A stretch of 45,249 bases of DNA, taken from NCBI GenBank assembly GCA_013815325.1, contig JACDGM010000026.1, forward strand, positions 1 through 45,249, in the 5' to 3' direction. A program made the position numbers and the translations under genes. Shown piece by piece: positions 16,256 through 24,456 of this stretch (positions are counted from its first letter, which is position 1; each line of letters starts with the position of its first letter). This stretch comes from Chthoniobacterales bacterium (GTDB lineage: Bacteria > Verrucomicrobiota > Verrucomicrobiia > Chthoniobacterales > UBA10450). The notes below the pieces were generated by a model, which was not told the origin of the DNA, did not search any database, and saw nothing but the letters and a program-made list of their open reading frames with translations.

Positions 16256-18217
16256 ATGTCGGAGGAAAAAGAAGCGTTCGAACACGCAGTCGCCGAGGGA
16301 AAATTGCTCGAATCGAGTGCCGCGAACATTCGCGCGACCCTGGCGGCGTCGACTTCGCCGAGCGCCGCGCAATCGGTCTCGGAACTGGCGCAAGCCAGCG
16401 AATGGGCGGAGTTGAACGATCGCTTTTATCGGACGCTCGCTTTCGGCACGGGCGGCATTCGCGGCCGCACGATTGGCAAGATCGTAACCCAGGCCGAGCG
16501 AGGTACGCCTAACGAACTCGGCCGGCCGCAATTTCCATGCGTCGGCACGAACGCGATGAACTTCGACAGCGTCGGCCGCGCCACAAAAGGTCTGGTCGCA
16601 TATCTGCACGATTGGTTCGCGCGTGAGCAGTTGAGCGGAAAACCCAATCTGGTGATCGCGTATGACACGCGTTTTTTCTCACGCGAATTCAGCAGGCTCG
16701 CGGCCGAACTGGCGGCGAGAGATGGCTGCGATGTTTTCGTTTTTGACGGTCCGCGCTCGACCCCGGAGCTGTCGTTTGCGGTCCGCTATTTGCGCGCGAG
16801 TGCTGGCGTCGTGATTACCGCGAGCCACAATCCGGCGCACGATAACGGCTACAAAGTTTATTTCAGCGACGGCGCGCAGGTGGTCGAGCCGCACGCCAGC
16901 GGGATCATCGGGAAAGTCAATGCAGCGGATGCTTCCGCGCCTAACGAGCCGGCTGCGACGGTCACGACGATCGGCCGCGAAGTGGACGAAGCCTACCTCG
17001 CGCGCCTCGAAACCCTCGTGCTCGATCCTGCACTCGTTCGCGCCCAGCGCGACCTGCGAATCGTCTTCACGCCCATTCACGGCACCGGCGGCGTCATAAT
17101 TAAACCACTGCTCCAGCGGCTCGGTTTCACGTTCGACGTCGTGGCCGAGCAGGACGATTTCGACGGGCGCTTCCCGACGGTTCGATCACCCAACCCGGAA
17201 AATGCCGAGGCGCTGACGCTTGGAATCGAGCTGGCGAAAAATAAGCGCGCCGACCTCCTCATCGCCACGGATCCAGACTGCGATCGGATGGGCGTGGCGG
17301 TGCGCACCGCGGAGGGCGAAATGAAGCTGCTGACCGGCAATCAGATCGGCTCGCTCCTCGCCTATTACCGTGCGAAGACGCTTTTCAAACAAGGCGTCCT
17401 CAACCCGCAGAACGCCGAGCGCGGCGTCATCATCAAGACCTTCGTCACGACCGATCTGCAAAAGGCAATCGCGGAAAAGTTCGGCCTGCGCTGCGTCGAA
17501 ACGCTGACCGGCTTCAAATACATCGGAGACAAACTGGCGAAATACGAGCGGGCGGTGCCGCTGGCGCCGGGCGAAAATTATCGCGACCTGCCGGAAGAGG
17601 AGACCCGGCGGCGGCGTCTCGCGCACTCCTCCTTTTACATTTTCGGCAGCGAAGAAAGTTATGGCTACAGCGGGGCGGATTTTGTCCGCGACAAGGATGC
17701 CAACGAGGCCGCGATCATGTTCTGCGAAGTGGCGGCGCATGCGAAGTCGCGCGGCCTAACGATCGACGAATTGCTCGATGAAGTTTATGCGGAGCTCGGT
17801 TATTACCTGGAAAAACAGGGCGCGCTCACCTTTGAAGGCGCGGAAGGCGCGGCCAAAATCCAACGGCTGCTCGCGAGTTACACGGGAAACTCGCCTAACG
17901 AGATGCTGGGGAGCAAAGTGACGATGGTGAAGAATTTCGCAACCGAATCCATCCGCGACGTCGAGGGCGATGAAATTCCAAAGGAGAAGATGTTGATCTT
18001 CGAGCTGGCCGACAAAATCCGGATCGCAGTGCGCGCTTCGGGGACGGAGCCGAAGATCAAATATTACCTCTTCGCGCAGCGGCGGCCGGAAGAGCGCATC
18101 TTTTCCCCTAACGAGTTGGCCGAAATCAAAGCGGAGCTGGCGCAAAAACTGGAGGCGCTCTGGGAATGGCTGCAGGAAGATGCGAGCAGGCGGATCGCAG
18201 CGGAATCGGTCCTATAG
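16256..18217 (+). CDS. Phosphoglucomutase/phosphomannomutase family
   Basis: 653-residue alpha-D-phosphohexomutase, interconverting hexose 1- and 6-phosphates for glycogen, envelope sugar and nucleotide-sugar pathways. All four signature loops are present: the phosphoserine loop TASHNPAHDNGYKVY (Ser about residue 190), the Mg loop DPDCDR (about 341), the sugar loop GSEESYGY (about 463) and the phosphate loop RASGTEPKIKYY (about 590). The start motif FGTGGIRG near residue 62 marks the large PGM/PMM type. The N-terminal 50 residues before it are extra helical sequence. Cys instead of the usual Ala in DPDCDR is tolerated in the family. The substrate cannot be told from the sequence. Confidence 0.93.
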   Translation: MSEEKEAFEHAVAEGKLLESSAANIRATLAASTSPSAAQSVSELAQASEWAELNDRFYRTLAFGTGGIRGRTIGKIVTQAERGTPNELGRPQFPCVGTNAMNFDSVGRATKGLVAYLHDWFAREQLSGKPNLVIAYDTRFFSREFSRLAAELAARDGCDVFVFDGPRSTPELSFAVRYLRASAGVVITASHNPAHDNGYKVYFSDGAQVVEPHASGIIGKVNAADASAPNEPAATVTTIGREVDEAYLARLETLVLDPALVRAQRDLRIVFTPIHGTGGVIIKPLLQRLGFTFDVVAEQDDFDGRFPTVRSPNPENAEALTLGIELAKNKRADLLIATDPDCDRMGVAVRTAEGEMKLLTGNQIGSLLAYYRAKTLFKQGVLNPQNAERGVIIKTFVTTDLQKAIAEKFGLRCVETLTGFKYIGDKLAKYERAVPLAPGENYRDLPEEETRRRRLAHSSFYIFGSEESYGYSGADFVRDKDANEAAIMFCEVAAHAKSRGLTIDELLDEVYAELGYYLEKQGALTFEGAEGAAKIQRLLASYTGNSPNEMLGSKVTMVKNFATESIRDVEGDEIPKEKMLIFELADKIRIAVRASGTEPKIKYYLFAQRRPEERIFSPNELAEIKAELAQKLEALWEWLQEDASRRIAAESVL

Positions 18218-18243
18218 GACGCATGGGTCTCATGGGACCTATT
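18215..18243. repeat. Short imperfect palindrome, dispersed-repeat type
   Basis: Immediately at the mutase stop lies ATAGGACGCATGGGTCTCAT then GGGACCTAT, an inverted repeat with two ATGGG units. It fills half of the 57-base gap before the next gene. GGTCTCATGGGA recurs at 45048 upstream of the VapB-like gene, so it may belong to a dispersed family. Confidence 0.4.
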
Positions 18244-18274
18244 TGCACCGCGGCTCGACATCGCGCGGGAGACG

Positions 18275-18601
18275 ATGACAGTGGCTCGTATGAGTGAAAT
18301 CACTCTCAACGGCGGCGAGATTACCCTGCTGAAAACGATCGGCTTGAGCGGCGGCCTCGTCGGCGGCAAACAGCTCGCCGAACGAATGGATTCGATGGAA
18401 GGCGCCGAGTTGCTCGACGCGCTCTCCGGCTTGATGACCGAGGGGTACGTGCTCTCGAATAAGGTGAACGTGCGGACGCTTGATGCTCTCGAGTCGGCGT
18501 CGTTTCGGGTGAACCCGGTCTATGCGCGTGATCTGCGCGGCGCGGTTTACCCCTCGCGCAAGAGCAAGCCGGATGCGGGCCGGCGGCAGCGACGCGCCTG
18601 A
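18275..18601 (+). CDS. Small protein, possibly winged-helix, unknown function
   Basis: 108 residues. The N-terminal 70 (MSEITLNGGEITLLKTIGLS; GGLVGGKQLAERM; LLDALSGLMTEGYVLSNKVN) have a helix-turn-helix/winged-helix feel: two helices, then a 'wing-like' end with hydrophobic pattern. The C-terminal 25 residues are basic. A GGGAGA ribosome-binding site precedes ATG 18275; ATG 18290 is an alternative. The stop is 4 bases before the Lnt start, so the genes are coupled. No named family recognised. Confidence 0.6.
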   Translation: MTVARMSEITLNGGEITLLKTIGLSGGLVGGKQLAERMDSMEGAELLDALSGLMTEGYVLSNKVNVRTLDALESASFRVNPVYARDLRGAVYPSRKSKPDAGRRQRRA

Positions 18602-18605
18602 TGCG

Positions 18606-20282
18606 ATGACCGAGGCGAAGCGCGCAGCCGGCTGGCTGTTGAAAGTGTGGCCATGGTTTGCAGCGATCCTGAGCGGCGCGCTCGCGACGCTTTGCTTCGC
18701 GCCATTCGATCAATCATGGGCCTGCTGGATCGCACTCACCCCGCTGCTCGCGGCCATCTGGTTTTCCGGCGAGGGCGGGAAACGACGCGGCGCGCGCGAT
18801 CTGCTCCTCGGTTACGTCGCGGGCCTGGTCTTTTTCTGGAGCGCGTTTTTTTGGCTGCATACGGTGACGGTGCCCGGGCTGGTTATGGTGGGGTTTTACA
18901 TGGCGGTTTATTTTGCGCTCTGGGGTTGGCTCGCGGGGCTCGTTAGGCCGCGCGCGTTTGTTTCCGTTTGGAAGTCAGGCAGGATGCCTGACTTTCGCCC
19001 TAACGACCAGCCACTGGAAGCGCCCTCCCCCTGGCTTAGTTCGCTGCGCAATCTCGGGCTCGCCTTCATCCTCGCCTGCGCCTGGACGGCGCTCGAATGG
19101 GTGCGCGGCTGGATGTTTTCCGGATGGGGTTGGAACGGGCTCGGAGTCGCATTGCACGGCATCTTGCCGATCATCCAGATCGCGGAATTCACCGGCGTCG
19201 CCGGCCTAACCTTCGCGGTCGTGTTCGTGAATGTGATCGCGGTCGTCACGGTGCGGCGTTTCATCGCTGAAGCGAAGGTCGCGAAACGGCGCCCGCATTA
19301 CGATTTTACCCTAACGATGGCGGCAATTGTCGGGCTCTGCGCCTACGGCATCCGGGTCTTGCAGGAGCGCCCGGTGACGAAGCCGCTGCGGATCGCGGCT
19401 GTGCAGGCGAACGTGCCGCGCGAGGAGAAGTTCTCCCAGCAATTCCAGGGGAAAACTTTTTTCCAGTTCGCGCGGCTGACCCGGCTCGCGCTTGCGACGA
19501 AGCCGCCGCCCGATCTCATCATCTGGCCGGAAAGCTCGATGCCCGGCCCGGTTCTAGAGGACGAAAGCAATCATCGTTTCGTCATGAACGTCGCGGGCTC
19601 GATGAAATCGGACCTTCTCCTCGGCTCGATTGACGAGGACGAACAGGGAGCTTACAACGCCGCGTTGCTCATCCCGGGAGGCGTGGGCAAACCGCAAGTC
19701 TATCGCAAACTTCACCTCGTCCCCTTCGGCGAATACGTTCCCGGGCGGCACGCCGTGCCGTTCATCGCGCAGGTCGTGGGCAATCAGGTGCCGGGCGATT
19801 TTGCGCGCGGAAAAGAGGCGGTGGTTTTTCGCCTAACGAATGGGATGCTGGTGGCGCCGTTGATTTGTTTCGAGGACACGCTGGGCGAGTTGACGCGTGA
19901 GTTCGTCCTCCGGGGCGCGGGCCTGCTCGCGAATGTGACCAATGATGGCTGGTTCCTGCGTTCCGCCGGCGCGGAACAGCACGTGAACAACGCAATCTTC
20001 CGCTGCGTCGAGAGCCGCCGGCCGATGGCGCGGGCGGCGAACACGGGCGTGACCTGTTTCGTGAATCAATTTGGCCGCGTCGCCCAAGTGCTGCGCGACG
20101 CCCGCGGCAGCACCTTCACCGAAGGCGTGCTCACCGGCACCGTTGAGGTGCCGACCTCGCAACGCCTTACCTTTTACACTCGACATGGCGAGCTTTTCGC
20201 CAAGCTTTGCGGCTGCGTCGCGTTGATTTTTCTGGTCGTGAGAATCCCTCAACTCGTTAGGCGAAAGTCTGGGAACACTTAA
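18606..20282 (+). CDS. lnt: Apolipoprotein N-acyltransferase
   Basis: 558-residue inner-membrane enzyme that adds the third acyl chain to the N-terminal Cys of lipoproteins. Five to seven N-terminal membrane helices are followed by a periplasmic nitrilase (CN-hydrolase) domain with the triad: Glu309 in WPESSMPG, Lys368 in YRKLHLVPFGEYVP and Cys421 in PLICFEDT. TNDGWF follows, then a closing membrane helix. ATG 18606 is chosen because it follows the preceding gene by 4 bases and starts before TM1. Odd feature: between the helices, residues 118-138 carry WKSGRMPDFRPND, encoded by a perfect palindrome (18973-18995) flanked by opposite GCCTAACGA repeats, apparently an in-frame repeat insertion. 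Confidence 0.92.
   Translation: MTEAKRAAGWLLKVWPWFAAILSGALATLCFAPFDQSWACWIALTPLLAAIWFSGEGGKRRGARDLLLGYVAGLVFFWSAFFWLHTVTVPGLVMVGFYMAVYFALWGWLAGLVRPRAFVSVWKSGRMPDFRPNDQPLEAPSPWLSSLRNLGLAFILACAWTALEWVRGWMFSGWGWNGLGVALHGILPIIQIAEFTGVAGLTFAVVFVNVIAVVTVRRFIAEAKVAKRRPHYDFTLTMAAIVGLCAYGIRVLQERPVTKPLRIAAVQANVPREEKFSQQFQGKTFFQFARLTRLALATKPPPDLIIWPESSMPGPVLEDESNHRFVMNVAGSMKSDLLLGSIDEDEQGAYNAALLIPGGVGKPQVYRKLHLVPFGEYVPGRHAVPFIAQVVGNQVPGDFARGKEAVVFRLTNGMLVAPLICFEDTLGELTREFVLRGAGLLANVTNDGWFLRSAGAEQHVNNAIFRCVESRRPMARAANTGVTCFVNQFGRVAQVLRDARGSTFTEGVLTGTVEVPTSQRLTFYTRHGELFAKLCGCVALIFLVVRIPQLVRRKSGNT
18973..18995. repeat. Palindrome inserted in lnt
   Basis: AAGTCAGGCA and TGCCTGACTT are perfect inverted arms of 10 bases around a 3-base loop. 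The unit lies inside lnt and keeps the frame open, encoding KSGRMPDF. TCGTTAGGC (18940-18948) and CCCTAACGA (18998-19006) flank it in inverted orientation. Confidence 0.75.
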
Positions 20283-20307
20283 AATGAGCGCGGAAAGATT
20301 TCTTCTG

Positions 20308-20452
20308 GGTAGCGCATGCGTCCCGCGTGCTGGTTGCGGTGTTTCACCGCGACGAACTTTTCTTGCAGCCGCGCTATTGGAGCGATTCACCCGCCAGGAA
20401 AAGTTCGCGACGGTGGAACACCGTAGCCAGCACACGAGACGTGTGCGCTACC
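20308..20452. repeat. REP-like long imperfect inverted repeat, copy A
   Basis: Between lnt and the ABC ATPase lies a 145-base inverted repeat. The left arm runs from GGTAGCGCATGCGTCCCGCG, then CGGTGTTTCACCGCGAC and CGAACTTTTC; the right arm from GGAAAAGTTCGCGACGGTGG, through CACCGTAGCCAGCACACG to TGTGCGCTACC. Each arm contains its own smaller palindrome (the CGGTGTTxCACCG hairpin). Copy B occurs at 38578-38703 with the same arms but a different centre. This is a non-coding MITE/REP-type element. Confidence 0.8.
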
Positions 20453-20471
20453 CGCGGCTGTTCGCATCGCC

Positions 20472-21398
20472 ATGAGCGATCCCGCCATTTCCGCGCATGG
20501 ACTGCGCAAATCCTACGGCTCGCTGGAGGCCGTGAAGGGGATCGATTTCGAAGTCGAGGCGGGCGAAGTTTTTGGTCTCCTCGGGCCTAACGGCGCAGGA
20601 AAAACAACGACGGTCGAGATTCTCGAGGGCTTGCGACCGCGCAGCGGCGGCGAGGTCACGGTCCTCGGGTTCGATCCTGAACGGCAAAAGCAGGCGCTCA
20701 AGGATCGGATCGGTGTTTGCCTGCAGGCGACAAATCTTCCCGACAAAATCAAAGTCCACGAGGCGCTGGAACTTTTCGGCTCCTTCTACACCAAGCGAGT
20801 GGATGGCGATGCGCTCCTGCGGCGCTTGCAACTCTGGGAGAAACGCGAGGCCGGCTATGCGACACTTTCCGGCGGACAGAAGCAGCGCCTCGCCCTCGCC
20901 CTCGCCTTGATCAACGATCCGCAAATGCTTTTTCTCGACGAGCCGACCACCGGACTCGACCCGCAAGTGCGCCTCGAGATCCGTGATCTGGTGGAGGAAT
21001 TGCGGGCGGAGAAGCGCACGATCCTAATGACGACGCACTACATCGAGGAGGCGGAACGGTTGTGCGATCGCGTCGCGATCATTGATGACGGCGTCATCAT
21101 CGCGATCGGTTCGCCGCGAGAATTGCAGGAGAAAAGCGCGACCCAATCGAGCATCGATATTTCGTTAGGCCAGGCGCTGCCGCCGGGCGAGTTGCCGGCC
21201 TGGCCGGAGGCGATCCGCACGATCGTGAGTGAGGACCGGCGGCGCATTTCCGTCAGCTCCAGCCGGGCCGCCAAGACGCTCGTCGAGATGATCAAATCAA
21301 TTGACGGCCAAGGCCTGGAGATCGACGACGTGCACCTGAATCGTCCGACCCTCGAAGATGTTTTCATCGAGCTGACCGGCAAACGTCTGCGGGATTAG
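20472..21398 (+). CDS. ABC-2 type transporter ATP-binding protein
   Basis: 308-residue ATPase of the DrrA/CcmA (ABC-2 exporter) type. Walker A GPNGAGKTTT (about residue 37-46), signature LSGGQKQRLALA, Walker B MLFLDEPTTGLDP and the H-loop TTHYIEEAERLCD are intact. A C-terminal extension with GSPRELQEK and an EDVFIELTGKRLRD tail is typical of this subfamily. It probably powers the permease half encoded downstream at 21633, although a 234-base gap with an inverted repeat separates them. Substrate unknown. The Walker A Pro-Asn-Gly is encoded by a GCCTAACGG repeat copy. Confidence 0.92.
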   Translation: MSDPAISAHGLRKSYGSLEAVKGIDFEVEAGEVFGLLGPNGAGKTTTVEILEGLRPRSGGEVTVLGFDPERQKQALKDRIGVCLQATNLPDKIKVHEALELFGSFYTKRVDGDALLRRLQLWEKREAGYATLSGGQKQRLALALALINDPQMLFLDEPTTGLDPQVRLEIRDLVEELRAEKRTILMTTHYIEEAERLCDRVAIIDDGVIIAIGSPRELQEKSATQSSIDISLGQALPPGELPAWPEAIRTIVSEDRRRISVSSSRAAKTLVEMIKSIDGQGLEIDDVHLNRPTLEDVFIELTGKRLRD

Positions 21399-21476
21399 GC
21401 GATGGGCAAGCTCCTCGAATGTCGGCTAACAAATGCAACGAGGCGTGCGCGCAAGCGAGGACGCGCTCGCACACGC

Positions 21477-21590
21477 TGTCATCCTGAGCCGGCGAAGCGC
21501 GGCGAAGGACCTCTCACCCGCCCGCCGATTTCCTCTCTCGCTACCACCTCCCGAACGCGTGCGAGGTCCCTCGCTTCCCTCGGGATGACA
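21477..21590. repeat. MITE-like inverted repeat (TGTCATCC type)
   Basis: The 234 bases between the ATPase and permease genes hold a 114-base element with near-perfect terminal inverted repeats TGTCATCCTGAG / CCCTCGGGATGACA and an inner pair GAAGGACCTC / GAGGTCCCTC. Similar TGTCATCC elements are common in acidobacterial and verrucomicrobial genomes. No gene is visible here; the short frame across it is an artefact. Confidence 0.7.
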
Positions 21591-21632
21591 AGGGGCAGGG
21601 TGTTGCGAAAATTTGTAACGCGAGCCTAACGA

Positions 21633-23831
21633 ATGAAAGCCTTTCTCGCCCTTCTAAAAATTGACCTGAAGCTGGCCCGCCGGAACCGCGCGGTTCTTTT
21701 CTTCAATTACCTTTTCCCGCTCTTTTTTTTCTTTGTCTTCGCGCAAATGTTCGGCGCCGGCCAGGGCTCGGCCATCCTCCAGGTGGTGACCATGGTGATC
21801 GTCCTCGGCATCCTCGGGAACGGGCTCTTCGGCGCGGGCATGCGCGCGGTGCAGGAGCGCGAAGAAAATGTGCTCCGCCGTTACAAGGTGACGCCGATCA
21901 CGCCGGTGCCGCTTCTCTGCGCCTCGATGATCACCGGCGTCGTGCTCTTTCTCCCGAGCGTCCTCCTCATCGTGTTCCTCGCGCATCAGTTCTACGGGAT
22001 GGCGATTCCCGGGCGGCTCGTCTCGCTCCTCGTTTTTGTTTGTCTGGGAGCGGCCGCTTTTCGCTCGTTAGGCTTGATCATCGCCGCGGTCGTTAATTCC
22101 TCCCAGGAGAGCAACATTCTCATCCAGCCGATCTACATGGCGATGCTCTTTCTGAGCGGCGCGACGATTCCGATCACGCTCATGCCGCACTGGCTGCAGA
22201 ACGTCACCCAGTTCATCCCCGCGACTTATTTGATGACCGGTATCGGCGGCATCATCCAGCGCGGCGAATCGGTAGCCGCGAATTGGCAGGCGGTGGTGGC
22301 TCTGCTTCTCACGACAGCGGTCGCGACCTTCATCGCGACAAAATTATTTCGCTGGGAGAAGGAGGAGAAACTCCGCGCCTCCGCGAAACTGTGGGTGGTG
22401 GTGGTGTTGCTGCCGTTCCTCTGCCTCGGCGCTTATCAGGCCTGGAGTCAGCAGGATCTCGTCAAGGCGCGAATTCTCGCGCGCGATCTCCGGCGCGGGC
22501 AGACCTGGCTGATCCAGAACGCGCGCATCTTCGTCGGCAACGGCCCCGTCATCGAGTCGGGCGCGGTCCTCGTTAGGGGCGGGAAGATCGAGCAGGTTTA
22601 CGACGGCACTTCCCCCGACGCGAAACAACTCCACGCCGAAGCGATCGACGCCGCGGGCAAGACGATACTGCCGGGTTTGATCGACGTGCACGTGCACCTC
22701 GGAGGTCCCGGCGGCTTTTACGATGATTGGTCGAAGTTTGATCCTGAAAAGGCGAACGAGCGCGAACTGGAGGCTTATCTGTATAGCGGTGTGACGGCGG
22801 TGCGCAGTGCGGGCGACAAACTCGATGACATGCTGAAGTTGCGCGAGCGCTTCAACGGCGGAGAAAAACTCGGCAGCGAGCTTTTCCTCTGTGGTCCGCT
22901 CTTCACCGCGGAAGGCGGCCACGGGACCGAGTATGCGAAAAACATGTCGGAGATGGCGCGCGCCGGATTCAGCGCCCAGTTTTTGCGAATTCCAAAAACG
23001 CAGGAAGAAGCGCGCAAGATGGTGGACGATCTCGCCGCGAAAGGAGTTAACGCGATCAAGGGAATCCTCGAACCTGGCGTCCCGGGTTACTCCTTTAACC
23101 GGATGAATCTCGACCTGCTGCGCGCGGTCGTGGAGGAAGCGCACGCGAAGAAGTTGCCGGCCTCGATTCACACCGGCGAGAGCCGCGATGTCATCGATGC
23201 CGTCGCCCTCGGCGCCGACTCAATCGAGCACGGTTCTTTCCGCGACGAAATTCCGGACGCGACGATCGCGGAAATGAAAGCGAAGGGCATCGCCTACGAC
23301 CCCACCTTGAGCGTGGTCGAAGGGCTTTCGGATTTTTCGAAGGGCAAGACCGACCTCTTGAAGCGCTCGTTAGTCCAGCAGGTGACGACGAAAGAATTGC
23401 TCACCGGAGCGGAGCACGCAGCCGCGAGCGCGGAGATGAAATCTTTGCGTGAAGGCCTCGCCCATTACCCGCTCTCGCTGGAAGAGGGGAGCCGCAATTT
23501 GCTCAAGGCCTGGCACGCCGGCGTGTTGCTCGTGACCGGCTCCGACGCCGGAAATTTTCTTGTCCTGCACGGCCCAACGGTGCAACGCGAGATCGAGCTT
23601 TGGGTCGCGGCGGGAATCCCGCCCGCCGTCGCCTTGCAGGCTGCAACCGCGAACGCCGCGAAATTGCTCCGGTCCGACCAGCGGATGGGGACGATCGAGA
23701 AAGGGAAGGAAGCAACCCTCCTGATCGTAGATGGAAACCCGCTGCAGGACGTGCACGCGTTGTCGTCGATCTCGGTCGTGATGCTCAAGGGCGAGCGCGT
23801 CGGGCGAAACACCCTTTTCGAGCAAAAATAG
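21633..23831 (+). CDS. ABC-2 permease fused to a periplasmic amidohydrolase
   Basis: 732-residue two-domain protein. Residues 1-250 form an ABC-2 permease (starting FLALLKIDLKLARRNRAVLF) with six hydrophobic segments, including the ABC-2 motif GLFGAGMRAVQEREENVLRR and PIYMAMLFLSGATIP. A seventh helix (LWVVVVLLPFLCLGAYQAW, about 255-275) leads into a 440-residue amidohydrolase. It has DVHVHLGG (metal His pair, about residue 351), HTGES, HGSF, SDAGNF (metal Asp) and the C-terminal GTIEKGKEATLLIVDGNPL. The extra helix would put the enzyme outside. The paired ATPase is encoded at 20472. ATG is directly preceded by a GCCTAACGA copy. No internal stop or start separates the domains. Confidence 0.88.
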   Translation: MKAFLALLKIDLKLARRNRAVLFFNYLFPLFFFFVFAQMFGAGQGSAILQVVTMVIVLGILGNGLFGAGMRAVQEREENVLRRYKVTPITPVPLLCASMITGVVLFLPSVLLIVFLAHQFYGMAIPGRLVSLLVFVCLGAAAFRSLGLIIAAVVNSSQESNILIQPIYMAMLFLSGATIPITLMPHWLQNVTQFIPATYLMTGIGGIIQRGESVAANWQAVVALLLTTAVATFIATKLFRWEKEEKLRASAKLWVVVVLLPFLCLGAYQAWSQQDLVKARILARDLRRGQTWLIQNARIFVGNGPVIESGAVLVRGGKIEQVYDGTSPDAKQLHAEAIDAAGKTILPGLIDVHVHLGGPGGFYDDWSKFDPEKANERELEAYLYSGVTAVRSAGDKLDDMLKLRERFNGGEKLGSELFLCGPLFTAEGGHGTEYAKNMSEMARAGFSAQFLRIPKTQEEARKMVDDLAAKGVNAIKGILEPGVPGYSFNRMNLDLLRAVVEEAHAKKLPASIHTGESRDVIDAVALGADSIEHGSFRDEIPDATIAEMKAKGIAYDPTLSVVEGLSDFSKGKTDLLKRSLVQQVTTKELLTGAEHAAASAEMKSLREGLAHYPLSLEEGSRNLLKAWHAGVLLVTGSDAGNFLVLHGPTVQREIELWVAAGIPPAVALQAATANAAKLLRSDQRMGTIEKGKEATLLIVDGNPLQDVHALSSISVVMLKGERVGRNTLFEQK

Positions 23832-23935
23832 TTCGCGATTCGCCGGACCCGAAGAGGCGAGCCTCCAGTTGACCATCCGCGCCGAATTCCATTTATAGCA
23901 TGCGCCTTTCCCGCGCAGCGTGCGCGCGCAGCAGC

Positions 23936-24424
23936 CTAACGATAGTGGAGCTGGAGGATGCGCGGCAGAGGATCGCCTACGACGACGAGAAGATTATCAT
24001 ACTCCAGCTCCCCGATTGTGATGGGGGACGAAACGCCGAGGGCTTTTACGATCTCCGGCAGAGTATTGGAGTGGCCGACAATCAGGACATTGCCCGTCAG
24101 GTTCTTTAGCTTCGCGATCAGCGCGATTATTCCCTTTGCCGGGATGATCGTGGCGCGAACTCCGATCTTCTCCGCAAGCGGCTGCGCGGTTTCTTGCGTG
24201 CGGCTATACTCCGTCGCGTAGATGGCGACGATCTTCGCGTCTTGCAGGGTCCTGGCCAGCGCCGCCGCGCGCTCGTGCCCCTCTTTGGAGAGACCCGGAT
24301 CGGTTTGCGCGACGCCTCCGGCATCCGCCCGCTCCGCATGACGGACGAGGAAAATAGTTTGAGCCCCGGCGGTCGCGATCGCCGCGAATGCGCAAGTCAA
24401 AACAAGCAGCAGGGTGCATCGCAT
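23936..24424 (-). CDS. Secreted histidine phosphatase (SixA/phosphoglycerate-mutase-like)
   Basis: 162-residue protein with a signal peptide (MRCTLLLVLTCAFAAIATAG) followed by a branch-2 histidine-phosphatase domain: FLVRHAER (phosphoacceptor His with RHA motif), KEGHERAAALARTLQD, a Tyr/Ser-Arg pair (YATEYSRTQETAQPLAE) and a second catalytic His in VGHSNTLPEI. It is similar in size to SixA but exported, so it probably acts in the periplasm on phosphorylated small molecules. ATG 24424 fits the signal peptide. The stop TAG lies within a repeat. It is divergent from the dioxygenase gene, 32 bases between starts. Confidence 0.82.
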   Translation of the reverse strand: MRCTLLLVLTCAFAAIATAGAQTIFLVRHAERADAGGVAQTDPGLSKEGHERAAALARTLQDAKIVAIYATEYSRTQETAQPLAEKIGVRATIIPAKGIIALIAKLKNLTGNVLIVGHSNTLPEIVKALGVSSPITIGELEYDNLLVVVGDPLPRILQLHYR

Positions 24425-24456
24425 GGCCGATATTATTCAGTTATTCTCAAACTGTA

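Noticed and set aside
20284..20475. Small frame through the REP-like element downstream of lnt
   Set aside because: Encoded by the palindromic arms; the same type of frame appears in copy B, an artefact of the repeat.
21402..21629. 75-aa frame between ABC ATPase and permease
   Set aside because: It runs through the inverted-repeat element and has an unnatural Arg/Ser-rich composition.
22344..23171. Minus-strand frame antisense to the amidohydrolase domain
   Set aside because: Composition is typical of antisense shadow; no recognisable domain.
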